A stretch of DNA of 64,000 nucleotides from Lucinisca nassula (GCA_963580285.1 OY757026.1:86092651-86156650); one strand, 5' to 3'; numbered from the stretch's first letter, positions 20,360 through 30,273 are shown. Notes: generated by a model from the letters alone, not told the origin. Made by a program: numbers and translations.

Positions 20360-20845
20360 CTAAAAATAGCCGCAGTGACATTGACCTTGAGCCCAGGACC
20401 CCGGAATTCCAACTTGCTCGAGATATTATCATACCCAACACCTTGAGCCAAGGACCCTGAAAGTCAAACTTGCTCGAGATATTATCATACCCAACATTTG
20501 TGTGAAATTATATTAAAATCCATCAATAAATGTAGGCACTAGAGCGATGACAATGTTTTTTCTAACAAATAACCACAGTGACGTTGACCATGACACCAGG
20601 ATCCTGAATGTTGAACTTGCTCGAGATATTATTATACCCAACATTTGTGTGGTGTTATATATAAATCCATCGGCAAATGACTACACTAGAGCGATGACAA
20701 AGTTTTTTTCTCCTAAAAATAGCCGCAGTGACGTTGACATTGAGTCCAGGACCCTGAAACTTGCTCGAGGTATTATCATACTCAACATTTGTGTGAAACT
20801 ATATTAAAATCACTCAATAAATATAGGCACTAGAGTAAAAACAGG
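20360..20845 (+). repeat. ~150-bp tandem repeats of H3, array 2
   Basis: Three to four units of the CTTGCTCGAGATATTATCAT repeat, belonging to the second H3 unit. Confidence 0.8.
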
Positions 20846-21003
20846 TACTGGGTGCCTTTACATTCATATAAAATATCAGACGGGTTCGAAAATGGATCTG
20901 ATCCTATCCCCTTGACTGTAAAAAGGGTCATTTTGACCATCTGCCAAGACTAGCTTAAATCACTTTGATCCAATTTATCTGCAACTCTAATATAGATGGA
21001 TGA

Positions 21004-21283
21004 TGTTCTTTTATAGAACATATTTAACGTCACTGCAGCTGGTGTCTGAAAATGTGTGGCGGCCGTAAAAAGTCTCCCTGCCCTACATCATAGTGTAGTT
21101 TATATTTTCTTGTCCTTTGGAATCATTGATTCCATTGTGGAATTTTGGAAAAATTGAGGGTCACTGATGAGGCCTTATTGGCCGAAACTAGCTAGTCTGG
21201 CCCAGAAAACATGTACACTCCATATTTTCTAGTTCTGTGGTGTAGTCCTTGCTTCCAAAGGAAAACCCTTTAATAGAACATAT
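21004..21283 (+). mobile_element. Hammerhead-ribozyme retrozyme-like element, copy 2
   Basis: A 280-bp insertion into H3. Uninterrupted sequence at 15735-15755 and 20225-20245 (ATAGATGGATGACTTGCGAT) gives the empty site. The insertion begins and ends with nearly the same ~17 bp (TTTTATAGAACATATTT and TTTAATAGAACATATTT), so it looks like slightly more than one unit of a ~262-nt repeating or circular molecule. It carries an intact hammerhead motif and no protein. The related - strand copy is at 5986-6199. Confidence 0.8.
21158..21203 (+). ncRNA. Type I hammerhead ribozyme
   Basis: Stem I GGGTCA (21158-21163), core CTGATGA (21164-21170), stem II GGCC-TTATT-GGCC (21171-21183), GAA (21184-21186), stem III ACT-AGCT-AGT (21187-21196), cleavage C (21197), stem I TGGCCC (21198-21203). 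The one difference in stem I from copy 1 gives a G-U pair and keeps the helix. The stem II loop also differs from copy 1 by one base. Confidence 0.92.
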
Positions 21284-21369
21284 TTGCGATTTTACATCCT
21301 TTTTAGCAGTATTTCAGTCATATTAGAATGATGAGAGATTGATAATGAAAGGCTGAGTGCTTCTGCCTC

Positions 21370-22110
21370 CAGCAAGTTTTTTTTAATGATAGCCGCAGTG
21401 ACCTTGAGCCCAGGACCCTGAAAGTAGAACTTGCTCGAGATATTATTACGAGTACCCAACATTTGTGTGAAGTTATATTAAAATCCATCAGCAAATGACG
21501 ACGCTAGAGCGATGACAATGTTGTTGTTTTTCTAAAAGGAGCCGCAGTGACCTTGACCTTGAGCCAAGGACCCTGAAAGTCAAACTTGCTCGAGATATTA
21601 TCATACCCAACATTTGTGTGAAATAATATTAAAATCCATCAATAAATGTAGGCACTAGAGCGATGACAATGTTTTTTTTCTAAGAATAAACCCAGGATCC
21701 TGAATGTCGAGATATTATTATACCCAAGATTTCTGTGAAGCTATATAAAAATCCATCAGCACATGACGACACTAGAGCGATGACAAAGTTTTTTTCAAAA
21801 AACGGCGCAGTGACCTTGACCTTGTGCCCCGGACCCTGAAAGTTGAACTTGCTCGAGATATTATCATACCCAACATTTGTGTGATATTATATTAAAATCC
21901 ATCAATAAATGTAGGCACTAGATTGAAAACAAAGTTTTTCTAAAAATAGCCACTGTGACCTTGACCTTGAGCCCATGCCCCTGTACATCGAACATGCTCA
22001 AGATATTATCATACCCAATATTTATGTGAAGTTATATTAAAATCCATCAATAAATGTAGGCACCAGAGTGGTGACAATTTTTTTTCTAAAACTAGCCACC
22101 GTGACCTTAC
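21370..22110 (+). repeat. ~150-bp tandem repeats of H3, array 3
   Basis: About five units with CTTGCTCGAGATATTATCAT and AATCCATCAATAAATGTAGG. Followed by a non-repetitive H3 tail (22110-22440) leading to the terminal hairpin. Confidence 0.8.
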
Positions 22111-22474
22111 ACTGCAGTTTTAAACAAAATACCATAACTGTGTAACAAATCATCTAACCAGACAGCACGGATAAAAAGCGCATCCCCTTGAAGTTTCGTT
22201 GAATTTCTGCAAGTAGTTGCTGAGAATTCGCGTGGACACGAACAGTACCCTATATATTCATGCAGAAATCATCAAAGGACCATTACTGTTAGAAAAAATC
22301 ATCGAACCAAAACACGCAGGTGATATGCGCATCCACCATCGATACTTAATATTCCTATGAAGTTTGATTGAAATCCAGTCAGTAGTTTCTGAGAATTCGC
22401 GTGGACAAGAGCGGAACGGACGCATGGACGAAGCGGCGACTATATGCTCCCCCGAAATTATTCGGGGAGCATAA

Positions 22475-23200
22475 AAACCTAAAAAATCATCTCCGAAAGC
22501 ATAAGTCTCTGAGCTTGGATATTTCATATATAACAATGCTAAGTAGTCACCTATACAAATCCTGCCAACTCTGCCCCTGGGCTCCAAGTTGGCAACTACC
22601 AGAGCTCATTAGCTTCCACTTGACTTACAATAAAAATATCCGTTAATCTTCTTCTCTGAAACCATAGAGCCCAAAGCTTAGATATTCAGTATATAGCAAC
22701 ATTACGTGGTCACCTACATTAATCCTACCAACCATGCCCCTAGTGTCCAAATTAACTGAACCATGGGACCCATTTACTTCTATTGAGGCCTCTGTGGTGA
22801 AGTGGTTATGTTACGCGCCTGATAAACCAGGGGTTGCAGGATAGACCACGGGGTTCTCGCGACTTCAAGATGAGTCTTTAAACTGAGGTCCTGTTTCCGT
22901 ATCACCTTAGCTGTTGATTGAATGTAAAACTTAAACACACTCACTCATTAGCTCCTATAGACTAATAATACCAAAAAAAAAAAAAAAAGAAATCATCTTC
23001 TGAAACTATAAGGCTCTGAAATTAGATATTTAGGATCTTTGCAACATCAATTGGTCAACCAGATAAACCCTGCCAGCCATGCCTGTGGTGTCCAAATAGG
23101 CCAAATCCCTTGGCTCATTATCTCCCGCTAATTTATAATTGGAAGAACTGCAAAAAACCTTCTGCTCTGAAACCATGAGACAAACAGCTTACACAAATGT
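22475..23200 (-). repeat. ~160-bp tandem array of H1, second part
   Basis: Continues the H1 array interrupted at 15227, with CTGAAACCATAGAGCCCAAA, ACCTACATTAATCCTACCAA and similar landmarks. It is interrupted by a SINE at 22786-22950. Confidence 0.75.
22786..22950 (+). mobile_element. tRNA-related SINE, degenerate
   Basis: The head has GTGGTGAAGTGGTTATG (A-box-like) and a weak B box. The tail TGAATGTAAAACTTAAACAC is of the kind seen at molluscan SINE ends. It is inserted in the H1 array. The assignment rests on layout more than on clear boxes. Confidence 0.5.
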
Positions 23201-23237
23201 TCCTCAGGTGAGCGGTTAGGCTCATTGAGCCTCTTGT

Positions 23238-23720
23238 TCGTTTACAGTTTTAGCTTTTCCCTGAAGCTCAGAAATACAACTTCCTGATTTTAAAATGCTC
23301 ATTGCATTTTTACTATCTGTTTTAATAACAACTGACTGTCCTTCCCGGCTATCCATATGATTTTCTACACTGGCGCCTTCAAGCTCACACCAGGTCGAAC
23401 TTTGCTTTCTTTCAACTGACGACCAGCCTCCAACAAGCTCCATTTCAGCTATATCCTCGATGTAACCACCGTGGCCAATCTCAGAGGCATCACTTACAAG
23501 AGTTTTGTCAACATGTTCCTGATTCCCTAAAAGATTTCCGTTCAATGACATGTTTTCCTTCCAGAAAATCACCACAAGAAAAGCACCACACCTTATCCTA
23601 ACCGGTGCATCCCATTAAGCATTTCAATAAAGCTCTAGTTCTCAGACGGACGGCCGACCCAAAGCCGCATTTTATAAAATAATATGGCCTATTAACCCTG
23701 CTAGTTTTCGTGCTCTTACT
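23238..23720 (-). pseudogene. DIRS connection region and RNase H N-terminal part
   Basis: The - strand reads VRARKLAGLIGHII and ALGRPSV (connection region, with a frameshift), then IFWKENMSLNG, TLVSDASEIGHGGYIED (catalytic Asp of RNase H in VSDAS), QSSTWCELEGA (catalytic Glu in ELE) and VVIKTDSKNAMSILKSG (Asp in KTDSKN). The frame runs into the H1 5' end after ELQGKAKTVN and resumes at 12810. RNase H removes the RNA template. Confidence 0.8.
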
Positions 23721-23819
23721 AACAAATTTCCTTTACTGACTTGCGCTATAAAACAAGTAAGAAAAGGTCACTCAAGAAAGACCAAAATCTAAGAACGCAG
23801 TCGTCTCAAATCGCGTATA

Positions 23820-24050
23820 GAAAGTGACGCGGAGGCACACACATAAACAGACGAAACATGAACCAACAGCACAAAGCCGAATAACAAATAAGACACGACA
23901 AAAGAACGACCGCCTTTGGAAGGTCAGTAGTAAAACTACAGGGGGCCTTCAACTTCGGAGTTTATGAAATTTTAACCCTCGCCCTCAGTTTCAGTACAGT
24001 ATCAAACACAATAACAATAACAAATTGATCCGCATGGAGGTTCTAGCTAA
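23820..24050 (-). mobile_element. Diverged Naiad 3'-end fragment
   Basis: Carries ACGACCGCCTTTGGAAGGTC (23909-23928), ACCCTCGCCCTCAGTTTC, and the end GATCCGCATGGAGGTTC, matching the order in 14340-14470. It is more diverged than the others. A second antisense piece (24125-24215) begins TAGAAGTGAAGGCAATGAAC. Confidence 0.6.
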
Positions 24051-24239
24051 CCAATTTAATGTGCCTTCAAGTTTGTCAAAATAGAATTTCATGCAATGAT
24101 CCGGAATCGCAGTCTTTATCAAGTTTATCAAAATAGAAGTGAAGGCAATGAACAGGAATCGATACAATTAATCCACAGCTCCCATCAGAGACAGCAACCT
24201 TTCTTTTGTAACACTAACCTTGCCAGTCCCAAATATGCC

Positions 24240-24655
24240 AAAGACTATAAGAATCTTATATGGGTGTGAGGGGTGGACTGAACAATCCGTCCCGAGGGAC
24301 ACTGTCCGGCATCACGAGGCTTGCCGAGTGATGCCGGACAGTGATCCCGAGGGACGGATTTTTCTATCCACCCCTCACACCCATATTGGATTCTTTTTCT
24401 TGCATACCTTCCATTTCTATTACGAATTTTTAATGCTGCTGTCACTTCGGTTACCGACGTCCGCCATTTTGTGATGACACAACAGGAGTGTTAAGTGACG
24501 TCACGCATGACGACGCCGCGCGTGAGGTTGTAATCAACCAGTGCATTTATCAAACTCGCGATTATATTCAATTTGGGGTCGGAACACCAGGGTCAGAACA
24601 TAAATTTCTATCCCAGGGTAAAATCACGGATTTCCTTGTCTGGTGTGCAAGAAAG
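24240..24655 (-). mobile_element. MITE with terminal hairpin, family Q, copy 2
   Basis: Reverse complement of 11636-12060, with ends TTTCTTGCATACC (near 24400) and GGTGTGCAAGAAA (24643-24655) and the palindrome at 24259-24386. It interrupts the DIRS RT after the - strand residues VVVFL. Confidence 0.7.
24259..24386. repeat. Long hairpin of MITE family Q
   Basis: Near-perfect ~60-bp arms, from ATATGGGTGTGAGGGGTGGA to its complement, with the core CTGTCCGGCATCACGAGGCT / GTGATGCCGGACAG. Confidence 0.85.
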
Positions 24656-24736
24656 ACCACTACTGGTGCTGGATCCAATACACATTTTTCATTTGCCAGG
24701 AAAACCCGAATGCTAACAGATCTTGGCGTATAAATA

Positions 24737-25083
24737 CAGTCAAACTTCAATGGCTCGAACACCTTTGGGACCACGAAAATCTGTTCGAGACAGGGGTAGT
24801 TCGAGCCACTGATGGTTACTGCCAGGAGGCATAACGAACTACTTTAAGACATCTTTTCGGCGTTCTATAACGAAAATGTATGTTGTGTGTACTCATTAGA
24901 ATCGCCTCATCGAGGCGATTCTAATGAGTACACACAGCATACATTTGCAAGATAAAATACTAAAATCTCCTTAATTATCCCCCACTATTTCTTATGTAGA
25001 GGATTTCGCTAGGGGCTCAAGAATGGGTTCGACACATCCATGGTAAACGAGTCATCGGTGTTCGAGCCATCGAAGTTCTACTG
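24737..25083. mobile_element. Tc1/mariner-pogo type MITE inserted in the DIRS RT
   Basis: Inverted ends CAGTCAAACTTCAATGGCTC and GAGCCATCGAAGTTCTACTG, flanked by TA (24735-24736, 25084-25085). Removing it and one TA rejoins the DIRS RT sequence. It contains a family P palindrome (24876-24945). No transposase is encoded. Confidence 0.8.
24876..24945. repeat. Family P palindrome
   Basis: A ~70-bp inverted repeat centred on GCCTCATCGAGGC, with arms TGTGTGTACTCATTAGAATC. One mismatch near the outer end. Confidence 0.85.
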
Positions 25084-25620
25084 TATACCGACCTCTAAAG
25101 CTTTCTGTTTTCCTTTAACTCCCCCGGTTCCATCGACTAAGAACACAATTACCTTTAAACATTTAGCTCTCCAGGGTTTTACAACCGCTCTCATGACTTC
25201 GGCCAATATATAACCTGCAGTACTAAACCCAAACGGCAACGCATTGAAAACAAAACTTCTGCCCACTGAAACCAAAAGGTATGTAAGGAGGCTTTCCATG
25301 ATCAGCACATGGTGGTACGCAGATTTTAAGTCAAACGTTAATAAGGAATCACCCACATCAAACAAACCCCTTGCAACTGAATGATTTTCAAAACAAAACT
25401 TGTATTTGCAAAGGTGCAGTTTAATGTGCCGACAATCCAACACCAGCCTAGGCTTATCTACTTTAATATAGGCCACTTTTGATGGATATGCAACTAGAGG
25501 AATGTCAGATACCTCACTAACACACCCCTTTTCAATGAGAATCTGTATCTCATTTGAAACAAAAATCGCATAATCATTAGCTGATTTATTATTTTGTAGT
25601 AAAACCGGCTATGGTAAGTC

Positions 25621-25930
25621 TTTGAAGGTAATTTGTAACATTATGAGTAGAAAGGCTACAAATACTTTCTTTCCCACTAAATGGCTGCCAAACGGTTATC
25701 CATATAAGCAGTTCAAATTGACGGGGACGTAAAACCTCAATTCAAAATAATAAACAATCGTCCCCCTATTACAAGTGGGGTTTAAAAGGTTGTTCATATC
25801 TTGTACTTGGAATTCTGTTTCACTGACCGTTCCAAGGCGGTTCTTCTGTCACGGTTTATTTTTCTTATTGATGGTAAAGCATACATATGACCCTTCGCGA
25901 GAAAATCTCGGTAACCATTTCTTTCTACCT
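25621..25930. other. Unassigned sequence with a short Naiad fragment
   Basis: Contains a sense Naiad piece (about 25800-25870, CACTGACCGTTCCAAGGCGG). The rest may be upstream DIRS sequence but carries no recognisable motif. Confidence 0.45.
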
Positions 25931-26060
25931 ACAGTAAAATTTTAATGGCTCGAACACTTTTTGGATCAAGAAAACTTATTTGAGTCAGGGGTAGTTCGAG
26001 CAACTGAAGGTTATCTGTAATTCTATCTAAGAAGGCATGAAAATTATATAAAATGAAGAG
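25931..26060. mobile_element. Partial pogo-type MITE (one end)
   Basis: TACAGTAAAATTTTAATGGC begins a copy of the left part of 24737-25083, including GGGGTAGTTCGAGCAACTGA. The other terminus is absent. A third, more decayed partial copy is at about 35748-35830. Confidence 0.65.
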
Positions 26061-26084
26061 ATTCTGAATGTACCCATTCAAAGT

Positions 26085-26368
26085 AGCAGTAAAACAAAGA
26101 TCAGGAATCGATACAATTAACTTACTCCACCAATCAAAGACACCAAAGGGGAAGAAACACAAACGTGAAGCGACCAGACCATAATGGAAAACTAAACAAA
26201 GGAAGGCGATAAGGTCAGTTACTTTCCCACAAAATGGGAAAATGGCCATCCAAAATAAAAAGACACAAGTGATACACACAGTAACTAACAAACAACAACA
26301 TAAATAAACCGCCACAGAAGAACCGCCTTGATCCGGTCAGTGGAAATAATTCCACTGGGGGTGTGTGT

Positions 26369-26399
<31 letters not shown>

Positions 26400-26450
26400 G
26401 GCTTAAATCGATTTTACATGGCCATAATCCTCGCCCTTACCTTATCGAGG
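26085..26450 (-). mobile_element. Naiad 3'-end fragment with microsatellite
   Basis: Antisense copy from TAGCAGTAAAACAAAGATCA to TTACATGGCCATAATCCTCG. The conserved island reads GAACCGCCTTGATCCGGTCA. A (GT)n run (26361-26382) and ~19 G residues (26383-26401) have expanded within the CCACTGGGGG stretch. Confidence 0.8.
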
Positions 26451-26559
26451 CGCTATGCTAATGTGTACACGCAGATACATTTCAATTTTACAAATCACCC
26501 TGATGCCTCAAAGCCAGTTTCGAGTCAATCTGTTGTACTGTTTGGGAGATGTTGAAAAT

Positions 26560-26638
26560 ATGAAGAGCTAACGGACGAACGTATATACGACGGACACGAG
26601 GTGATGGCATAAGCTTACCTGGAGCTTTGCCGAGCTAA
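26560..26638 (+). mobile_element. Helitron-like 3' end fragment
   Basis: Ends GGAGCTTTGCCGAGCTAAAA after a GACGGACACGAGG stretch, like the 3' ends of H1-H4. No matching 5' end was found nearby. Confidence 0.35.
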
Positions 26639-26885
26639 AATAGCCCAAAAATCAGTAACCTAGTGGCTTTGGATAGGTCAAATAGCAACATAATGGTATC
26701 AGGTTTACTTTGCTGGTAGAAATTTCACATAGACAAACATTTAAGACCCATTTTAGAAGTCACATAACGTACGATCGGATCTGTGTCTTCACTGTTTTCT
26801 AAATCTTTGGGGTGCTAGGCTGTTCTATAATGAAATACATTTACCAGGTAGAAGAAAGTTGTTACATTTAAAGACTGTCTATAAA

Positions 26886-27560
26886 TTTAAAGACTTTTTA
26901 GTCTGTCAATTTCAAGCCTAACACAAGGAATTTACCAAGGAAATGATGAAAATAATGAAACACGAAAAAATCGCATTCTCATACGTAGCCTTCGTCTTCA
27001 TCTCATTTAAAAACGTGCGTTGCTAAAGTCTACATGTACTTTATTGTCTGTAAATATCGTTTTAATGACATAAATAATGTAGAAATAAAACAACACAGTT
27101 CCTTCCCTTAGGTCACAAATTCCGTGAAACTCCGCAGAAAGGGAGGAAATATCTGTCAAAGGTCGACCATAAGATGAGTTTCGCACTGGCGTCATTTCGT
27201 TTTCGGACATTTTAGTGTTGTCGTCAGTTTGAAACTTTCATCAATTGTAGTCGTCAGAAAAGTTGCCTGTCGAAGCGAGTGGCCGGTATGTTGAGAAAAT
27301 GATAAAAGCATTATACACATTCATTCCTTAGCTCATATGAATCTTACTGAAAATCAGTTTTTCTGAGAACTCTTCAATTATGGTTTAAGGAATTTAATTA
27401 AATAAAGACAACTATATAATTTGCTTTTACACATTATTAAATATTCCACAGATAACGTCCAAATTGCTATAAATAGCAAAATGTGGTTTTTCCGTTTTAC
27501 ACCATTTTCATGTTTTTATGTGAGTCAGTCTTTAAATTGACAGACTAAAAAGTCTTTAAA
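26886..27560. mobile_element. Non-autonomous element with 27-bp terminal inverted repeats
   Basis: 26886-26912 and 27534-27560 are perfect inverted copies (TTTAAAGACTTTTTAGTCTG and onward). The 620-bp interior is AT-rich and has no convincing gene. The adjoining 26846-26890 recurs inverted at 30397-30441, so a larger or second family is involved. Confidence 0.6.
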
Positions 27561-27819
27561 GGGCTTGGTTCACAAATGCCAGTTAACTGCCCTGTAAATT
27601 CCTATGTGAGCAACCTCTGATACAACGCATAATGAAGTAATGTAGTAATTTCTTCATTTTGATTTTTTTTATTTCATTATGCGTTGGCGTAGTCGATGCG
27701 AAATGAAGTATAAAAATTATTTCATTTCGCGTTGATATGCACCATGTCGACGCAAAATGAAGTAATGATGGAAGAACATAGCCGTCTACGAGAGGAGACC
27801 AAAGACTAAGGAAGCAATA

Positions 27820-28019
27820 CAGGTAAATTCCAATATAAAGACCACATTTGAGACAGTTCAAAAGTGGTCTTTAAGACCACATTTGAACAGTCCCAAAGAT
27901 GGTCTTCCACAAGAGCACACTGAATGTCACAATCACAAAGAAAATGTAACTAACCTTCAAAATATGCTTAAAAAACAATTGTCTTAATTTTAGGTGGTCT
28001 TAATAGCGGAATTTCACTG
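27820..28019. mobile_element. 200-bp TA-flanked MITE
   Basis: Ends CAGGTAAATTCCAATATAAA and the complement of CAGTGAAATTCCGCTATTAA match imperfectly, and TA flanks both sides (27818-27819, 28020-28021). The interior repeats GTCTTTAAGACCACATTTGA. Tc1/mariner-pogo type by its TACAGT-like ends. Confidence 0.65.
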
Positions 28020-28139
28020 TATTTGATTATGTTAGTAGAGTTAAAACTGAACGCCTTACGGTATTTTGGTCTCATGTCTGATGTTTTTACCGACCGCACA
28101 TGAGCACTGGTTATCTGCTTAGAAGGTCTAAGCCTGTCC

Positions 28140-28322
28140 AGGAAAACTGTTGCGAGTCGGCCCATCTATGCATATAAACCCTTTTGGGTTTAATTTGACG
28201 GCAGGGATTGAGGTGTCATTTAATCTCAATGTCGGGTAAAAGTCCAACAAAATTGGAAGCAACGTCTCCAAAATGACCTAAATAGTGTTGACCGTGGCGT
28301 TAAACCTCAAATCAAACAAACA
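28140..28322 (+). mobile_element. SINE 3' domain, copy 1
   Basis: Shares with 29640-29835 the segments ATATAAACCC, GAGGTGTCATT-like sequence, AGCAACGTCTCCAAAATGAC and TGGCGTTAAACCTCAAATCA, ending in an AAAC-type tail. These resemble the conserved 3' domains of molluscan tRNA SINEs. No clear tRNA head is visible. Confidence 0.6.
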
Positions 28323-28532
28323 AACTGTCGACGCATAATGAAGTAACATTAAGTATGTCACCTATCACCGCAAAATGAAATAATTCTTCATTTTGCGCAA
28401 ACGTCTTAGTATCGACGCATAATGAAGTAAAAACTACATTTTATTTCATTTCGCATCGACTATGCCAACGCATAATGAAGTAAAAATTTCAAAATAAAGA
28501 AATTACTACATTACTTCATTATGCGTTGTATC

Positions 28533-29238
28533 AAACCTGTCCAATACAAAATGATCTTCTAATTTTTGTATACTATGACCTCTTGTGTCTCCGACAATGT
28601 ATGAAATAATCAACAAAACTGCCCATATCTGAATGAAAATTATGTAAAAATAGACAACAGTCTTCACCAAAATCGAACATTTTCTCTATATTTATCATAA
28701 AGAAATCAGAATAAAATATGAATGAACACATGCGACACAAAGATTTTTGGTTGAAAGCTCCGAAAGTACAAGAAAAACATTTGATTAAATTTCCAAGGTG
28801 TCGAAGATGTGCATTCATTGTTAAATTAAAGGAAATGTACCCTGTCCCCCTACCTAATTTATACGAGGGCTCGAGCTATCTTTACTGCAAAACAGCCGAA
28901 ATTTAGGAGAAAAAAAATCAATCAAGATAAAGGTAAAGACAATGAGACCCATTAGAAGGTTTTGCTTATGGTGTTTTATTTCTAACGCTATTGCTTGTCA
29001 AAAAAATCACGGTATTTTGGCAAGAACGCCGTCAATCAAACAAGGACATCACTCTTACTGCAAGTCGCTGTGCGTCATTGGTGACGGATAAGAGACTTGA
29101 TCCCATGTTACAAGTTCAGAGCCATTTACCATGCATATTTGAGAGTTTACAGACCCTTGACATTCATACAGAGTACTATGACAGCTACGTCACGTCTATA
29201 TCAATATCTACCTAAGTATTGGACGATGACGTCATCAG
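28533..29238. other. No gene recognised
   Basis: Two open frames (28718-28906 and 28991-29215, both +) show no family I recognise and no splice or polyadenylation context. Nothing else seen. Confidence 0.4.
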
Positions 29239-29239
29239 T

Positions 29240-29312
29240 CACAATGGCCTAGTGGTTATACACTTCGGTTAGCATCTAAAAGGCCCCCGGTTCGATCCCC
29301 ACTCCCGGCATC
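29240..29312 (+). pseudogene. tRNA-Ala-like pseudogene or SINE head
   Basis: Has a tRNA-like D region GGCCTAGTGGTTAT, an anticodon-loop-like TTAGCAT (AGC, Ala) and a B box CCGGTTCGATCCCC, followed by T runs that would stop pol III. The anticodon and acceptor stems do not pair, so a working tRNA is unlikely. Confidence 0.55.
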
Positions 29313-29639
29313 TTTTTTTCCTTTTCTTTTTTTTTTAACTACTGTTGTGCTTTGAAAAATAATTTTTATGCTTTGACCATTGTTTTTATTTTCCACAGTT
29401 GATTTTTTTTTTTAAATTATTGCCATGCTACTAAATGGGCGAGTTTTATGAATGTATTATGTTTTTCAAAGGAATAAAAAAAAAAAAAACATCGGCCTCA
29501 TCAGCATGAGAACAATGCTTTTGAGATGTTTTATTAAATAATCTACTGCAAGAAAGCTTCTGCTATTGTCGTCATCATTGCCCCCGTCTATCGGGTGCTT
29601 CCACCTAGAGCTTAAACGATCGCACAAAAGTACAGGTAA

Positions 29640-29835
29640 CTGGCTTCCATGCAAGGTGGTGCTAGTTGAACCATCCATACATATAAACCCATTGGTTTCA
29701 TTGGGCAACAGGGCTTGGTGTGTCATTGCCTCTCATTGCCGTGTAAATGACTCACAAAGTTAGGAGCGACGTCTCCAAAGTGCCCTAAATCGTGTTGATG
29801 TGGACGTTAAACCACAATTGAAACGAACACGTCGT
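29640..29835 (+). mobile_element. SINE 3' domain, copy 2
   Basis: Homologous to 28140-28322: ATATAAACCCATTGG, GGTGTGTCATTGCC, GAGCGACGTCTCCAAAGTGC, and GTGGACGTTAAACCACAATT. The frames on both strands here are repeat by-products. Confidence 0.6.
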
Positions 29836-30180
29836 CAGCAGACTACATCAATAAGTTATGACAGCAAGTTTATATACGATGCCCTGCTTGTTGAACTCGT
29901 GTTTTCGAAAAGACAAAGGGCAAAATGATGCTCGCATGATAAGTCCCATGTATGATAATGCAAGTAGCTTAATAAACTGGATTCTGGGGTTAAAGGAAAT
30001 TCAAATCCGGGAATACAGGGATGGTAATACTTGTCATATATAAAATAAATTCATGTTTCTTATTTGATAAATGTAAGTAACTCAGTAAAGTGGATCCTGT
30101 TTTCATATACGATCAGCTCTAGAGGCTTCAAATGTGCGAATAAACAAATGGAAATAATTGGACCTTGGACAAATCTGGTC
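29836..30180. other. No gene recognised
   Basis: Ordinary AT-rich sequence between a SINE and a microsatellite. No supported feature. Confidence 0.4.
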
Positions 30181-30181
30181 C

Positions 30182-30273
<92 letters not shown>

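Larger units (their letters stand above)
15228..22474 (+). mobile_element. Helitron-like composite H3, inserted in an H1 monomer
   Basis: It starts ACAAGAATATCGGTGAAACC and ends with a perfect hairpin ATGCTCCCC / GGGGAGCAT (22444-22472) followed by AA. Joining its flanks (GACTTATAATGAAAA before, ACCTAAAAAATC after) rebuilds an ordinary H1 monomer without target duplication. The interior holds three ~1.4-kb units, each made of a ~500-bp unique part and an array of ~150-bp repeats. It also contains H2 and a hammerhead element. No protein is encoded. Confidence 0.6.
12811..23237 (-). mobile_element. Helitron-like non-autonomous composite H1, 10.4 kb with nested insertions
   Basis: The 5' end on the - strand (23237) reads ACAAGAGGCTCAATGAGCCT, then CGCTCACCTGAGG. 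The 3' end has the hairpin TGAGCC-TTC-GGCTCA (12820-12834) followed by GGTGAGCTAA. A 3' hairpin before a CTRR end and the absence of a target duplication are Helitron traits. H1 splits the DIRS RNase H. Its own body is a tandem array of ~160-bp units (12890-15227 and 22475-23200), comparable to the core repeats of bivalve pearl-type elements. There is no Rep/helicase gene, so the class remains an inference. Confidence 0.6.
10700..25620 (-). mobile_element. DIRS-like retrotransposon remains, split by nested insertions
   Basis: On the - strand, in the correct DIRS order, are RT (25620-24656), the RT-RNase H connection and first RNase H half (23720-23238), the second RNase H half and downstream bridge (12810-12300), and the tyrosine recombinase (11640-10700). 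The RNase H frame stops at the start of the Helitron-like composite and resumes after its other end. This argues for one element rather than unrelated fragments. All parts carry frameshifts or stops. No terminal repeats were identified. Confidence 0.75.
24656..25620 (-). pseudogene. DIRS reverse transcriptase, degenerate
   Basis: The - strand reads SNEIQILIEKGCVSEV, then KPRLVLDCRHIKLHL, motif A TFDLKSAYHHVLI (catalytic Asp kept), VFNALPFGFSTAGYI (motif B) and IVFLVDGTGG. Motif C should be FLDDG; the first Asp is Val here, so the enzyme is catalytically dead. The frame is interrupted by a TA-flanked MITE (24737-25083), then continues QDLLAFGF and, after a frameshift, LANEKCVLDPAP. The start (about 25620) is approximate. 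Confidence 0.8.
27619..28532. mobile_element. Long-TIR foldback element
   Basis: Arms of at least 105 bp (27619-27723 and about 28428-28532) begin GATACAACGCATAATGAAGT. The arms contain repeated CGCATAATGAAGTAA-type motifs extending further inward. The interior holds a TA-flanked MITE (27820-28019) and a SINE 3' domain. No transposase is present. Confidence 0.75.
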
